Of a stretch of 64,000 nucleotides of DNA, positions 22,321 to 33,250 are shown piece after piece. The stretch comes from Balaenoptera acutorostrata (Eukaryota; Chordata; Mammalia; Artiodactyla; Balaenopteridae), in NCBI RefSeq assembly GCF_949987535.1, contig NC_080079.1:58831613-58895612 (forward strand). The letters run 5' to 3'. The translations under genes were made by a program, and so were the position numbers. How positions within the stretch are numbered: the stretch's first letter is position 1; each line of letters begins with the position of its first letter. The notes below the pieces were generated by a model. That model did no database searches and was not told the origin of the DNA. It saw nothing but the letters and a program-made list of their open reading frames with translations.

Positions 22321-22840
22321 TTTTCAGAAATTTTTCTCCAGAGTAAAAGAACAATTTTCAAACAGCCTAAACAGCTTACACCACAAACAGCTCAATTCAA
22401 ACAGCTTGCAACTCAGCCTGCAAGCTAATAATAAGGAAATAGCTTGGTCCTGGAGAAGCCAGGTCAAAGACTTTTTCAGCCAGTTTCCAGAGAACAGCCT
22501 CTATTCCGAAGGAATGGGCTGATGGCTTCTCAGTCAGCTTCAGCTGAAATAGTCTGATCTGAGAATCAGACTGAAGTGCCAAATGAATACTTGCATACAG
22601 AACAAAACCTTAACCAGAAAGAGAAAACCTTAAAATAGATCCTAAAAAAAGAATCTGGAGAGCTTCAAATGCAAAGAGGGAATGAGCTTGGATGCGGGAG
22701 AAAGACATACGTTTGAGCTCTAGGGTTGGCAGTGAGAGAAGCAGTGAGTAACAATGGGCTCAGCTGTGGCTATTGTACCTGTTTGCTCACCAGCCTGGAG
22801 CCTTTGGGGGTCTTCCCTGTCCTTGTATGGTCCACCAAAA
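22321..22840 (-). other. ERV 5' leader with a degraded primer-binding site
   Basis: On the minus strand, directly inside the 5' LTR (22840 downwards), the sequence reads 'ttttggtggaccatacaagg'. TGGTG at a primer-binding-site position fits a tRNA 3' end of CACCA, but the remaining bases do not match any tRNA clearly, so I do not assign the primer. The remainder would be untranslated leader and packaging region. No gene is seen. Confidence 0.55.
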
Positions 22841-22985
22841 TTTTGACCTAAAACAGACAGGCTGCCAGATATTTCCCCAACAAAGATGAGTATATTTAGG
22901 ATCAGCAAATAATTACAATTTGGAATCTGCACCCATGGTGAGCCACGTGCAAGTCCTTGCAGGGCAAGGGAAAGGGAACTCTTTT

Positions 22986-23286
22986 TTTTTTTTTTTTATA
23001 AATTTATTTATTTATTTATTTATTTTTAACTGTGTTGGTTCTTCGTTTCTGTGCGAGGGCTTTCTCCAGTTGTGGCGAGCGGGGGCCACTCTTCATCGCG
23101 GTGCGCGGGCCTCTCACTGTTGCGGCCTCTCGTTGCGGAGCACGGTTCCAGACGTGCAGGCTCAGTAGTTGTGGCACATGGGCTTAGTTGCTCCACGGCA
23201 TGTGGGATCCTCCTGGACCAGGGCTCGAACCCGTGTCCCCTGCATCAGCAGGCAGACTCTCAACCACTGCGCCACCTGGGAAGCCC
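22986..23286 (-). mobile_element. Long CHR-type SINE inside the 5' LTR
   Basis: 'tttatttatttattt', 'tcttcgtttctgtgcgaggg', 'agggctcgaacccgtgtccc' and 'ccacctgggaagccc' identify the antisense CHR element. Target-site duplication 'aaagggaactctttt' (22971-22985) and 'aaagagaactctttt' (23287-23301). It lies at the LTR TATA box. Confidence 0.95.
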
Positions 23287-23297
23287 AAAGAGAACTC

Positions 23298-23304
23298 TTT
23301 TATA
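23298..23304 (-). promoter_or_regulatory. LTR TATA box
   Basis: The minus strand reads TATAAAA. With the CCAAT region about 60 bases upstream on the same strand, this is the core promoter layout of a class I LTR. The SINE and its target duplication begin right at this box, so the LTR promoter is separated from its R/U5 region. Confidence 0.65.
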
Positions 23305-23494
23305 GAGGGAAGGAGGAAGTTGGGAGGGCTGTAGTAAACCAAGAGTTCATGGCTTTTCATTGACTGAGTCCCTGCCAGGAAAGAAGATGAGTCTTTCTTT
23401 ATCCTGTTGGGCTCCCTCCCTCTCTGTTCTCCTGACTCTATTTAATCGAGGTTTCCGTTAATTTTTTTTTTTTTTTTTTTTTTACAACATCATC

Positions 23495-23560
23495 ATAGTG
23501 TTTATTGCATAGTCCAGTGCTTGAAACATAGTAGATTCTCAACCAGCAGTTCCTGAGGAA
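23495..23560 (+). repeat. L2 3' tail fragment
   Basis: 'agtgcttgaaacatagtaga' and 'gaggaaatgaatgtgc' resemble the very end of L2. Confidence 0.45.
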
Positions 23561-23694
23561 ATGAATGTGCCCTTGGAGGCTTCGCTGCTGCTCTCCTCTC
23601 TGCCTTGCTGGGACATCCCAATGGGTGAAGATCACATGATGCCACCACCTTAGGCATGCTGCTGGGAATTTCCCACTTTCCCATTTGTTTTCTA

Positions 23695-23935
23695 CCTGGC
23701 ACAATCATACTCATTTTTCAGGCTCAGCTTAAATATCAATCTCTCTATTAAGCCTTTCTTGCCTTTGTAGATCATTTCTCTCTTCCTGAGAAATTAATCC
23801 TTTCCTTCTGTGTACTTCCACACCCCTTGGTGAATGCATTTTCCAGGTGCTTTAGCACTAAGTATTCATTATTTGGTATATGTATTATATCTTACTCTTT
23901 CATTACAAAGTGAGCTCCTTGAAAAGCCTTTTTTC
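23695..23935 (+). repeat. L2 LINE 3' region
   Basis: 'ggctcagcttaaatatcaat', 'attaagcctttcttgcc' and 'caaagtgagctccttgaaaa' follow the L2 3' order. 23936-24800 has no recognised feature. Confidence 0.7.
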
Positions 23936-24829
23936 TTTTGATTATAGCATCAGCATGCATAGGAGACACTGTGAATTTTTATTCAGTTTAGCTGGGTAGA
24001 GAACTTGAAGGCAAGAAGATTAAGAACTGTTAACTCAGTCGTACACATTGAACAGGTATGCCTGGATTTAATTTTTAAGCAAAATATATGGTTTGCCTTT
24101 CCAGGATGTTAGAATCATCTTTACTTCGTACTACTTCCTTCCTCTTATTGGCTCATCTGTCCCAAACATAAGGAAAATCCAGGTCCTTTTTCCCCAGGAG
24201 TTTTTGAGGGGACAGCAGACTTCAGATCCATGGATTTCTTGCCTCCAAAACTTCCAACACTCCAGTGAACAAACATGCATTTGAAGACCCTTTGTCCAAA
24301 TCAAAGCAGTGATATAGATCAAGTTGCAGGAGAATGGGAGACTAGTTGTGGAAGGTCAAGGGAATGTTGTCCTCCTGGCACACAGAGCTTTAGAACACAG
24401 TGGGATGCTAGTTCTGCAACCCTTCCCAAATATACCCATTTGGTTACAGTATGTTGTAGTTCCTGAAACACAACATCTGCTCACTTTACCAATGAATGGT
24501 TGAAATATGTGGTCCAGTATTTGAAGGTAAACACATTTCCCCACCTGTTTGCACAGGGTTTCTACAAAGACAAAGGCTAACTCTTCTTATTGGCAAATTT
24601 CCTACCCCTAGCTCGAGTTCATCCTGTTGCTTTATTGTAATTTATGTTCCTCCAGGAAAATAAAAAAGACACTCCAGAAATTTTGGAAACCAATTTCTCA
24701 AGTTGCTTGCACCGAGAGACTCAACTGAAAAACTGTCCCACCATCCCTGACGTACCCTAACTCCTAAAAGAACACTATCTATAGCCCATCTGGTCTCAAC
24801 CCTCAGATGTGGAAGCTAATTATTGAAGT

Positions 24830-25330
24830 CACATCCTCCTTGATTTAAGATCTTTTAATGGACAGCTAGAAACTTGGCCATCACTTCACACCTGCCATAG
24901 TGTCAATCAGTTGGAGGAAAAAACCCATTTTTATGTCAATCAAGAAATCCTTGGGGATGTTGTAACCTGTTATGATGCATTACCCTTTGACCGCTGTGAC
25001 TTAAAGGCTCTGGCATTAAAGAGCATGTGCCAGAAATAATTAGAAGCTAATCTTAATTGTATTCACATATAAATGGAGCGTTCAGCAAGGGAGTGTTTAT
25101 ACTGTCTGGATGAGAAGGCTGAGGGGTCCATCTTCCTTTGTGCCACCATCAGCATCCCTATTAATCAAACGTAGTGAGTTGAGATTCAGAGTTATTGCCC
25201 TAACACTGCACATATTTAACGCCAATGTGATTACTATTATCCTGTATTAATGTCCTGCCACAGGTGTTAACAAGGCCAGCAGAGCAAACTGACTAATGCT
25301 CAGTGCCCCTAGCACCCTGTGGTGAAAGAG
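24830..25330. other. Repeat-free candidate conserved non-coding stretch
   Basis: No repeat or reading frame. It has several homeodomain-type TAAT/ATTA cores ('taattagaagctaatctta', 'ctattaatcaaac') and a CATGTG E-box near 25024. Function is inferred only from composition. 25331-26119 is also without recognisable features. Confidence 0.25.
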
Positions 25331-26149
25331 ATGGATTCTCCAGGAAACAGCCATTGTGGAAAACAGCAATATATAGGGCTGAGGCTGGCCTTACACATCT
25401 TAGTGGTTACAAAAATGTCTCCCCAACCCCTTGTGAGTTATAGCTCACTAAGGTATGACACTGAATCACCTTATCTCTCCCAGTAACTGCTCTGTTGTGC
25501 CTGGGCTCAGGGGCATTCATCTGAATGACACCAACCTCAAAATCGGAATTTGGGCTTTCAATCTTGAGCGTGTGATGTTTTTCTTTATGTGCCAGATTTC
25601 AGAGAGCCCAAAAGAAGAGAGAGAATCACCAACACGCACCTGGCTTGCACTTGTTCACAACTCATCTTGGCCATTGCAACATCCTGTCCTTAGAATGACC
25701 TTACAGAAAAAAGAGAGCTAAAGGGAATAGCTACAAAAATGAGAATGGCTGAGGAGTAAATAAAACAACAGGAAGGCAGCCAGGGACCGCAGTGCCCAGA
25801 CTGAACCAGAATAAAACAAATTCATTATACTGTAAATTACTCGCACTATATGGGAGTCTATTACGAGGAGTTTGTGAGAAGTGGGAAAGGAGGGGTGGAT
25901 TCCAACTATATTCAGAGCTCATGGACCACTCTAACATCTCCAGAGCCAAAGAAATCTAACTCCTGATGGATTGTTCACGATTGTAGAGGGTGAGGAGAGT
26001 AGGTAAATTAAACCCTCAGGTAGCCCCATCTGTGGTGTGAAGTATAGTACAGGTCTTTCTTCTGCATTTGGGCTGAGAATGCCTGAGGATAATTTGCCAT
26101 CCTCAGGGCCCAAAACAGGGCCAGCCAGAGTGTCTAGTGCTCAGTATAT

Positions 26150-26235
26150 TTCTGTTGACTTCCGGAGGATTGTCCTGAAGTGTTAAAGCACTTAGCACAT
26201 AGTAAGCGCTCAATAAATATCAGTGATTCAGTAGC
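26150..26235 (+). repeat. MIR 3' tail
   Basis: 'ttagcacatagtaagcgctc' followed by 'aataaatatcagtgattc' is the MIR end. Confidence 0.75.
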
Positions 26236-26349
26236 TGACCAATCACTTCCTGCATGGAAGCTTCCCCCCTCCACCATGGATGTATAATCCACATGACAAG
26301 ATATATGAGCCTTCTCATTCTCACATGACTGCTTCATTCATTAATTCTC

Positions 26350-26410
26350 ACTCCATTCATCCATTTAACAAATATTCATAGAGCAGTTCCTATGTGCCAG
26401 GCACCATCAA
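26350..26410 (-). repeat. L2 tail fragment
   Basis: 'catttaacaaatattcatag' and 'cctatgtgccaggcacc' are the reverse complement of the L2 end. Confidence 0.7.
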
Positions 26411-26419
26411 TCACATGTT

Positions 26420-26625
26420 CTGGAGTCCATAAAAAGCTTTGGCATCAGATGGACCTGGGTCAGATCCCAGCTCTGTGATACTGAGCTTCAGTTTCCTCAT
26501 CTGCAAAATTAGCATAATAATAATTCCTCCCTTGAGATACTGTGAGGATTAAAAGAGCTTGTGTAGTGAGATATTTGGTGCAGAGCTTAACACATGGTAA
26601 GCTTTATAAATGCTTAAATAAAGCC
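26420..26625 (+). repeat. MIR SINE
   Basis: 'catcagatggacctgggtca', 'cagtttcctcatctgcaaaa', 'ctgtgaggattaaaagagct' and 'agcttaacacatggtaagct'. Nearly full length. 26626-27450 holds nothing recognised. Confidence 0.88.
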
Positions 26626-27465
26626 TAGTAGTTTCAAGGCTTCACCTAAATCCAGGCATCACTGTGACCCTTACCCTGCTTTACACAGCCCTTGTTAATT
26701 CTGCTTTCCTCTGAACTCAATTAGTACTTATTGTCTGTTCTATCGAGTTTAGGTCTTGGCTTTTTGATTCACTTGGTAGCCTTTCTTCCTTGGCCTATTA
26801 TTCCATGTATCTCTACCTTTGACTCTGCCCATGGAGAAATATAATTGCAGAGGAGCCCAGACGATGAGCAGGTTAGGAGCTGGGGACTGAGTCTAGATGA
26901 AGATCAGTGCAGGAAAAAGCTCATCTTCACAAAGGTAGAGTGAGGCTTGATGAAAGATAAATAGAATCCTTGCAGGGGAAAGCAGGATGAAGCCCAGAAA
27001 GGAGAGGAACAGATGTGTACCTGATGGCTATCCCAAAGAGAGTTGGCATATTCTATAGTGTGAGGAGTCCCCTAGAGCATGGGGACTCTTTGGAGGGAAG
27101 TTGTGTGAGGACAGAGGTTCACAACACCTGGATGGGGAAAGACAGTTCCCATGTGAATTATGGGGCACTCAGCGTAGTTGGGGGCCATCCACAGTCATGT
27201 TTACCCAATTTCTTCATCCCTAATCTTTAACTCTTGTTGGATATAAGCCACTTTCGTTTCATTGGTAGGAAGACAATGTCCCATAGTGACTCTGCCTCTG
27301 CAATTCCTGAGACCCTTGGCACACCTGGATGTCCAGTCATAGGCTGGGATCCAAGAATATAATTCTAAAGAACAGACTGATAAAAGTAGCAGAGAAAGAG
27401 CAGCAAAAAAGTAGCAGAAGGAAATAAGAGGCAGTTATGGCCCCTGAATTTCACTGTTGTTTTTA

Positions 27466-27832
27466 TTTTTTATTTTTTTAAATAAATTATTTTTATTTTT
27501 ATTTTTGGCTGCGTTGGGTCTTCGTTGCTGCATGCAGGCTTTCTCTAGTTGCGGTTAGAGGGGGCTACTCTTCGTTGCGATGTGCGGGCTTCTCACTGTG
27601 GTGGCTTCTCGCTGCAGAGCACGGGCTCCAGGCGTGCAGGCTTCAGTAGTTGTGGCACTCAGACTCAGTAGTTGTGGCTCATGGGTTCTGAAGCACAGGC
27701 TCAGTAGTTGTGGCGCACGGGCTTAGTTGCTCCGCGGCATGTGGGATCTTCCCGGACCAGGGCTCGAACCCATGTCCCCTGCAATGGCAGGTGGATTCTT
27801 AACCAAGGTGCAAACCAGGAAGCCCAAGCCCC
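27466..27832 (-). mobile_element. Long CHR-type SINE
   Basis: 'ggctgcgttgggtcttcgtt', repeated 'ctcagtagttgtggc' units and 'agggctcgaacccatgtccc' identify it. Target-site duplication 'tcactgttgttttta' at 27451-27465 and 27833-27847. The 'cagtagttgtgg' unit occurs three times, so the body carries an internal duplication absent from the 23.0 kb copy. Confidence 0.95.
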
Positions 27833-28904
27833 TCACTGTTGTTTTTAAAGTGGGATTCTTAACCCTCTGAAATTGTGAGCAGTTTTATGTGGGCATTTTT
27901 TTCTCTAAGAAGAGGGTCAGTAGGTTTCATCAGATTCTCAGAGGACTGTGAATTACCCTTGCTTTGCTCAGAGGAATGATGGGGGATGGTCTATGATCCC
28001 TTCACATCCACTGAACATTCTCAAGGGCTGCGACTGGGGGCAGGAAGGGAAGGACAGAGAATATAGGGCCAGTTCCACCCCACGCCACCCTACCCCCAAC
28101 TTCAGTAAGAGCAATTTTTAAAACTTATTTTTCCATATAGAAATAGTTTCACACTATACACAAGTTGGAAAAATAGCTAGAAAAAATGAAGAGTAAGATT
28201 ATCTAGCTGAGGAGGGTCCTCTTGTATCCACTTCCACCTTGTAGGCAGGCATCCTGTAACAGAGGGCCTAGTGTCGACTCAGCGTCCATGGCTTCATCCT
28301 GGATTGCAACCACACAACATACTTTATGCTTTATTGATTTCCCAACTGATGACTCCATTTCTCATTTCCTGTTTTCATTCTTGCTATGTGGACAATGTGA
28401 GACTTATTGAAGACTACTGAGTGGCATATGAAAAATATTTGATTAAATCCTAAATGAAAAAAAGTAAAACCCAATTATACAAAAGCTTCCTGAGAAGTAA
28501 TGAATAAAAGGCAAATTATTTGAGATGTTGCACATCTTTATGATTCTCCTGGTTATTTCTGGTGGCTACAAGATGGCTGCTGCTGCTCTAACCATCATAT
28601 CTACATTCCAGCAAGAACAAAGTAGGAGGAATAAGGAGAAAAGGATATTGCCTAAATCAAGCAGCAAAAACTTTCCCAGAAATCCCACAGCATGATTCTA
28701 CACATGTCCCATTGGCCAGCACTTTGACACATGACCAGACTTGGCTGGAAAATAAAGAAAAGGAGGTTAGGAATGGGGTTGGGGCCAGCCAATCAATAAG
28801 TGCTCCAGGTGGTAACTGAAAAGTCACTCTAACTTTTGGTCTTGAAATAGTCTATCACAGTAAACACTGAATTAAATCAGGCCAGACTATAAAGAGAAAT
28901 TTTC

Positions 28905-28955
28905 TTCCTTCCTCCCTCCTTTCCTCTCTTCCCTTTTTCTCTCTTCTGTATTGTA
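28905..28955. repeat. Polypyrimidine tract
   Basis: A run of 'cttcc' and 'cctcc' units and T-runs of about 50 bases. The rest of 27848-29595 has no recognisable feature. Confidence 0.8.
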
Positions 28956-29599
28956 AAATCTAAAATTTCAAGTGCTGCCTTGACAACTTTGAGCCTCTTT
29001 CGGCCCCAAATGCCTAGCTGTGAGTTTCCCTGTTCTTGCCAGATATGCCCCACCTCCCCAGCCCAGCAGGAAAGCCTCCCTCCCTGACAAGTTCCCTGAT
29101 CAGCAGAATCAGCTGCGCCTTACCTGGTCTTCAGCCTAATGGGTTTCACCTCCCCATCAAATCGTGAAATTATTCAAACAAGCCAATCACATCCCTCCAC
29201 GTGAACGAAGGGTTACCTCACTCTCTTCACCACAAAGCCTGAATCCCATAGTCCCTGCCGGTTTTCTCTACTCCCAAGTGCAATCCTTGTGTGGTCCTGC
29301 CTGGCTTGAGGTGTCCTCCTCCCCTTCTCTGTGAGTATTTATGGCTAATAATCTGTCTGGTGCTGGGTGCTCCACCACTATTTAGGGTGGAGGATTTGTC
29401 CCGCGTCAATGGGGTGCATAGGAGTTGATCAGAATACCCGTATTGGCATGACAACAGTGAACAAGATATACTCAGGCCTTGCCCTTAGGTGGCTTACCAT
29501 CTTGTGGGAAAGATATTTACTTGTATTTTGTATTTGCTGCTCCAAATACTGGTGTAGAGTACTATGGGAGCCTGTGGTGGGACGAACAAATCTAGAGTG

Positions 29600-29645
29600 G
29601 AGTGTGTGTGTGTGTGTGTGTGTCTGTCTGTCTGTCTGTCTGTCT
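29600..29645. repeat. Compound (GT)n(CTGT)n microsatellite
   Basis: About 11 GT units followed by about 6 'ctgt' units. The open frames across it, on both strands, exist because the repeat has no stop codon. Confidence 0.95.
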
Positions 29646-29699
29646 GGAGCAGAGAAGTCTGGGGTGAGAGTGAGTTACCCAGGCAGAGGGATTAGAATA

Positions 29700-30180
29700 G
29701 TGAGAAGGGGGGATGTTTAAGTTCAGTGTGGCTGAAGCTGAGTTTGAAGAACTGAGAATAGAGAGGGGAAAGTTCAAAAGAATTGCTTGCAACAGAAGCT
29801 GGAGAGGGACCCAGAGGCCAGGTCAAGGCAAGCCTTCTCAGCAGAGTGAAGAAGTTCAGGATTTCATGAGCAAGCCCTGGCTTGCTGCCTTCAGCAGGAA
29901 TACATGGATGGACGTTTGCTTTTGGAAAGACCTCTGTGGCTTCAGTGTGGAGGACGGGAGGGCACCGGGATAGGGAACTGAAGAAAATCGGGGAGGCTGT
30001 GGCAGTGGTCTAAGCAGAGTGGTAGAACTTTACGGGAGGGACTGTCTGTGAGGTCATGGACCGTAGAGGCAGAGAAATCCGTGGCCTCTGAGTGTGACTT
30101 TACATTCAAGGGTTTTTGTTTTGACCTTCCTCATAAGGGGCAGGAAAAGGAAAGTTACCTGCTCACATAGGACAAGGGTT
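29700..30180 (-). repeat. Diverged L2 fragment
   Basis: 'gaggctgtggcagtggtcta' and 'ggcctctgagtgtgacttta' fit the reverse complement of L2 ORF2. The match is by order of short blocks and is weak in places. Confidence 0.45.
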
Positions 30181-30219
30181 CAATTGCTCACGGTACAAGT
30201 TTTATATTAGAACTCTCTG

Positions 30220-30480
30220 CATCTGCAAGTAAAAGAAAAATACAATTCCAGTGGCTTACACAAACTGGGCCTGTGTTTTCTTCCAGAGAAAGGTGGTTGG
30301 TTCAAAGAAATCAGAACAGATACTGCTTTTGGAGTTGCCCTCATTGTCTCAAAGTGGCTGCTACAGCTGCATCCATTCTGCATTCAAGGCAGGAGAAAGG
30401 GTAAGTGGGAAAGGCTGTGCCCGCTTTATGTGACTTTATGTATCCGCATAGCAGGAAAGAAAAATATTTTACGAATGACC
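30220..30480 (+). repeat. Old medium-reiteration repeat, copy 3 of 4
   Basis: 'tacaattccagtggcttaca' and 'tcaaagtggctgctacagct' fit the layout of the copies at 3735 and 9335. 30481-31125 is unique-looking. Confidence 0.4.
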
Positions 30481-31129
30481 TTTCCCAAAAGACTTTTGCT
30501 TATTCCTCACGGACACTGCCTGCCCCTAGCTGCATGGGAAGTTGGGATGGCAAGTATCAGTTTTCAGGATTCTCTAGAAGGAGGCAGAAAGCGAGAAGGG
30601 TGCTGGGAATGGCGATTCAGCAGCCCATCAATGGTGTTTGCCACAAGTGCATTACAAGCCCGGGTTATATTGGAGGGGAAAGGGGAAGCTGTGGAGGCAA
30701 GCACGTAGCAGAAGTCAGTCACAGTCGTGAATTTTATGAAAGGTTTGCTGGGAAACTACATTTAAGAAAATATATATGGTGACTACGATTCCCCTGACAG
30801 CACGACCGAGTGATTTGCAATGGACTTGCATTTCATGGCCCTGGTTCCAAGTACTGTCACTCACTTTCATGTCAGACACTTGAGTTGTTTCAGAATCACC
30901 AGGCTGGCCCACTATAAAATTACATACACGTGCACACACGCAGACCCTTTAGGAGCCCCCAGCGTGTGGTGAGAAGCGTGCTTGCTCTTCTGATGGCTGT
31001 GGCATCAGCACTATGGATTTGTTTGGGCAAATGTGCTTCTTTGTAAGACTGGAACTCCGGGAAGATTAAAACTTACCCTTTGCCCCAGGTCTCTTGCCGT
31101 AAGCCTGGAGTCTAAATTCCTTGAAAGCA

Positions 31130-31290
31130 GTTTTGTGCCCATGGTATCATGATTCTCATGGCAATCCTGCAAAGCAGGCTTTGCTCAACATTTTAGAAGA
31201 GGAAGCTGACCCAAAGAAATGAAATGATTTGCTTGTGACCATCTAGTAGTGTGTAGGGGTCAGCAGCCTGCTCCAAAGGAAGACTTCCTG
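31130..31290 (-). repeat. MIR SINE
   Basis: 'tctcatggcaatcctgcaaa', 'agaagaggaagctgacccaa' and 'gatttgcttgtgaccatcta' are the reverse complement of MIR. Confidence 0.75.
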
Positions 31291-31413
31291 GGTACAAATC
31301 CAAGCTCTTTCTAATGCTGGGTGGTTCAAAAGACTTTCAAGGTAGCAGCAAAGCAAGGTCACTGAGAAATGAAGGAAGACCAGCATCGATGAACTTAATT
31401 ATGATTCTAGTTT

Positions 31414-31613
31414 NNNNNNNNNNNNNNNNNNNNNNNNNNNNNNNNNNNNNNNNNNNNNNNNNNNNNNNNNNNNNNNNNNNNNNNNNNNNNNNNNNNNNNN
31501 NNNNNNNNNNNNNNNNNNNNNNNNNNNNNNNNNNNNNNNNNNNNNNNNNNNNNNNNNNNNNNNNNNNNNNNNNNNNNNNNNNNNNNNNNNNNNNNNNNNN
31601 NNNNNNNNNNNNN
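31414..31613. other. Assembly gap, 200 N
   Basis: Exactly 200 N, which suggests a placeholder rather than a measured size. An L1 without its 3' half begins directly at the right edge. The left edge is not L1. Confidence 0.95.
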
Positions 31614-31774
31614 CACAGTATATCTTTCCATCTGTTTGTGTCATCTTAAATTTCTTTCATCAGTGTCTTATAGTTTTTAGAGTACAGGTCTTTTGCCTCC
31701 TTATGTAGGTTTATTCCTAGGTATTTTATTCTGTTTGATGCGATGGTAAATGGGATTGTTTCCTTAATTTCTCT

Positions 31775-33250
31775 TTATGTTCTCTTGTTGTTAGTGTATA
31801 GAAATGCAAAAGATTTCTGTGTACTAATTTTGTATCCTGAAACCTTACTAAATTCACTGATTAGCTCTAGTAGTTTCCTGGTAACATCTTTAGGTTTTTC
31901 TATATATAGTATTGTGTCATCTGCAAACAGTGACAGTTTTACTTCTTTTCCAATTAGTATACCTTTTATTTCTTTTTCTTCTCTGATGGCGGTGGCTAGA
32001 ACTTCCAAAACTGTGTTGAATAAAAGTGGACATCCCTGTCTTGTTCCTGATCTTAGAGGAAACGCTTTCAGCTTTTCACTGTTGAGTATGATGTTAGCTG
32101 TGGGTTTGTCATATATGGCCTTTATTATGTTGAGGTAGGTTCCCTCTATGCCCACTTTCTGGAGAGCTTTTTAATCATAAGTGTGTGTTGAATTTTGTCA
32201 AAACCTGTTTCTGCCTCTACTGAGATGATCATATGGTTTTTATTCTTCAGTTTGTTAATGTGTATCACACTGATTGAATTGCAGATACTGAAAAATCCTT
32301 GCATTGCTGGGATGAATCCCACTTGATCATGATGTATGATCATTTTAATGTACTGTTGGATTCGGTTTGCTAGTATTTTGTTGAGGATTTTTGCGTCAAA
32401 GTTCATCAGCAATATTGGCCTATAATTTTTTTTGTGGTAACATTGTCTTGTTTTGGTATCAGGGTGATGGTGGCCACATAGAATGAGTTTGGGAGTGTTC
32501 CTTCCTCTGCAGTTTTTTGGAATAGTTTCAGAAGGATAGGTGTTAACTCTTCTCTAAATATTTAATAGAATTCACCTGAGAAGCCATCTGGTCCTGGACT
32601 TTTGTTTGTTGAGAGTTATTCAATCACAGTTTCAATTTCAGTACTTGTGATTGGTCTGTTCATATTTTCAGTTTCTTCCTGGTTCAGTCTTGAAAGATTG
32701 TACCTTTCTAAGAATTTGTCCATTTCTTCTAGGTTGTCCATTTTATTGGCATATAGTTGCTTGTAGTAAACTCTTTTGATCCTTTGTATTTATGTGGTTT
32801 CAGTTGTAATGTCTCCTTTTTAATTTCTAATTTTATTGATTTGATCCATTCCCTTTTTTTCTTGTTGAGGCTAGCTAATGGTTTATCAATTTTGTTTATC
32901 TTTTTAGAAAACCAGCTTTTAGTTTCATTGATCCTTTTTATTGTTTTCTTCGTCTCTATTTCCTTTATTTCTGCTCTGATCTTTAGGATTTCTTTCCTTC
33001 TACTCACTTCGGGTTTTTTTTGTACTTCTTTCTCTAGTTGCTTTAGGTATAAGGTTAGGTTGTTTATTGGGGATTTTTCTTGTTTCCTGAGGTAAGATTT
33101 TATTGCTAAAAACTTCCCTCTTAGAACTGCTTTTGCCATGTCCCATAGGTTTTTGTATCATCATGTTCTCATTTTCATTTGTCTCTAGGTATTTTTTTAT
33201 TTTCTCAGTGATCCATTGGTTGCTTAGAACATATTGTTTAGCCTCCATGT
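31775..33250 (-). pseudogene. L1 ORF2 reverse transcriptase region, broken
   Basis: Frames at 33248-33000, 33139-32729, 32412-32146 and 32155-31775 follow one another. The last has '[17 protein letters not shown]', '[16 protein letters not shown]' and '[15 protein letters not shown]', the LINE-type RT active site with the FADD box intact. '[13 protein letters not shown]' and '[16 protein letters not shown]' lie upstream; in the latter, the residue usually Asp in 'DAEKAFD' is changed to Glu. Each frame is cut by a stop or frameshift, so no full ORF2 protein can be made. Confidence 0.9.

Larger units (their letters stand above)
16012..23486 (-). mobile_element. Class I endogenous retrovirus, env-less provirus
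   Basis: A provirus on the minus strand: 5' LTR (22841-23486), leader, gag relics (about 22320-20640), protease (about 20655-20344), reverse transcriptase/RNase H (about 20040-18460), integrase (18252-16703), polypurine tract (16348-16358) and 3' LTR (16012-16347). A gamma-like zinc knuckle, YMDD and the integrase layout place it in class I (ERV1). No recognisable envelope gene lies in the 345 bases between integrase and the polypurine tract. Nested insertions are a SINE in integrase, an L1 tail in gag and a SINE in the 5' LTR. Imperfect 4-base flanks, 'acac' and 'acat', fit a target duplication. Stops and frameshifts break every gene. Confidence 0.92.
22841..23486 (-). repeat. 5' LTR of the ERV1 provirus, split by a SINE
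   Basis: Matches the 3' LTR in order: 'aagtccttgcagggcaaggg', 'gttgggagggctgtagtaaa', 'tggcttttcattgactgagt' and 'tttaatcgaggtttccgtta'. A long SINE sits at 22986-23286. Without it and its duplication the LTR is about 330 bases, like the 336-base 3' LTR. The many differences between the two LTRs show that the provirus is not young. The T-run near 23463-23483 has expanded. Confidence 0.9.

Noticed and set aside
29367..29720. 117-codon frame across the GT/CTGT repeat
   Set aside because: The frame exists because the microsatellite has no stop codon.
31314..31649. Frame running through the N gap
   Set aside because: It is open only because N cannot encode a stop.
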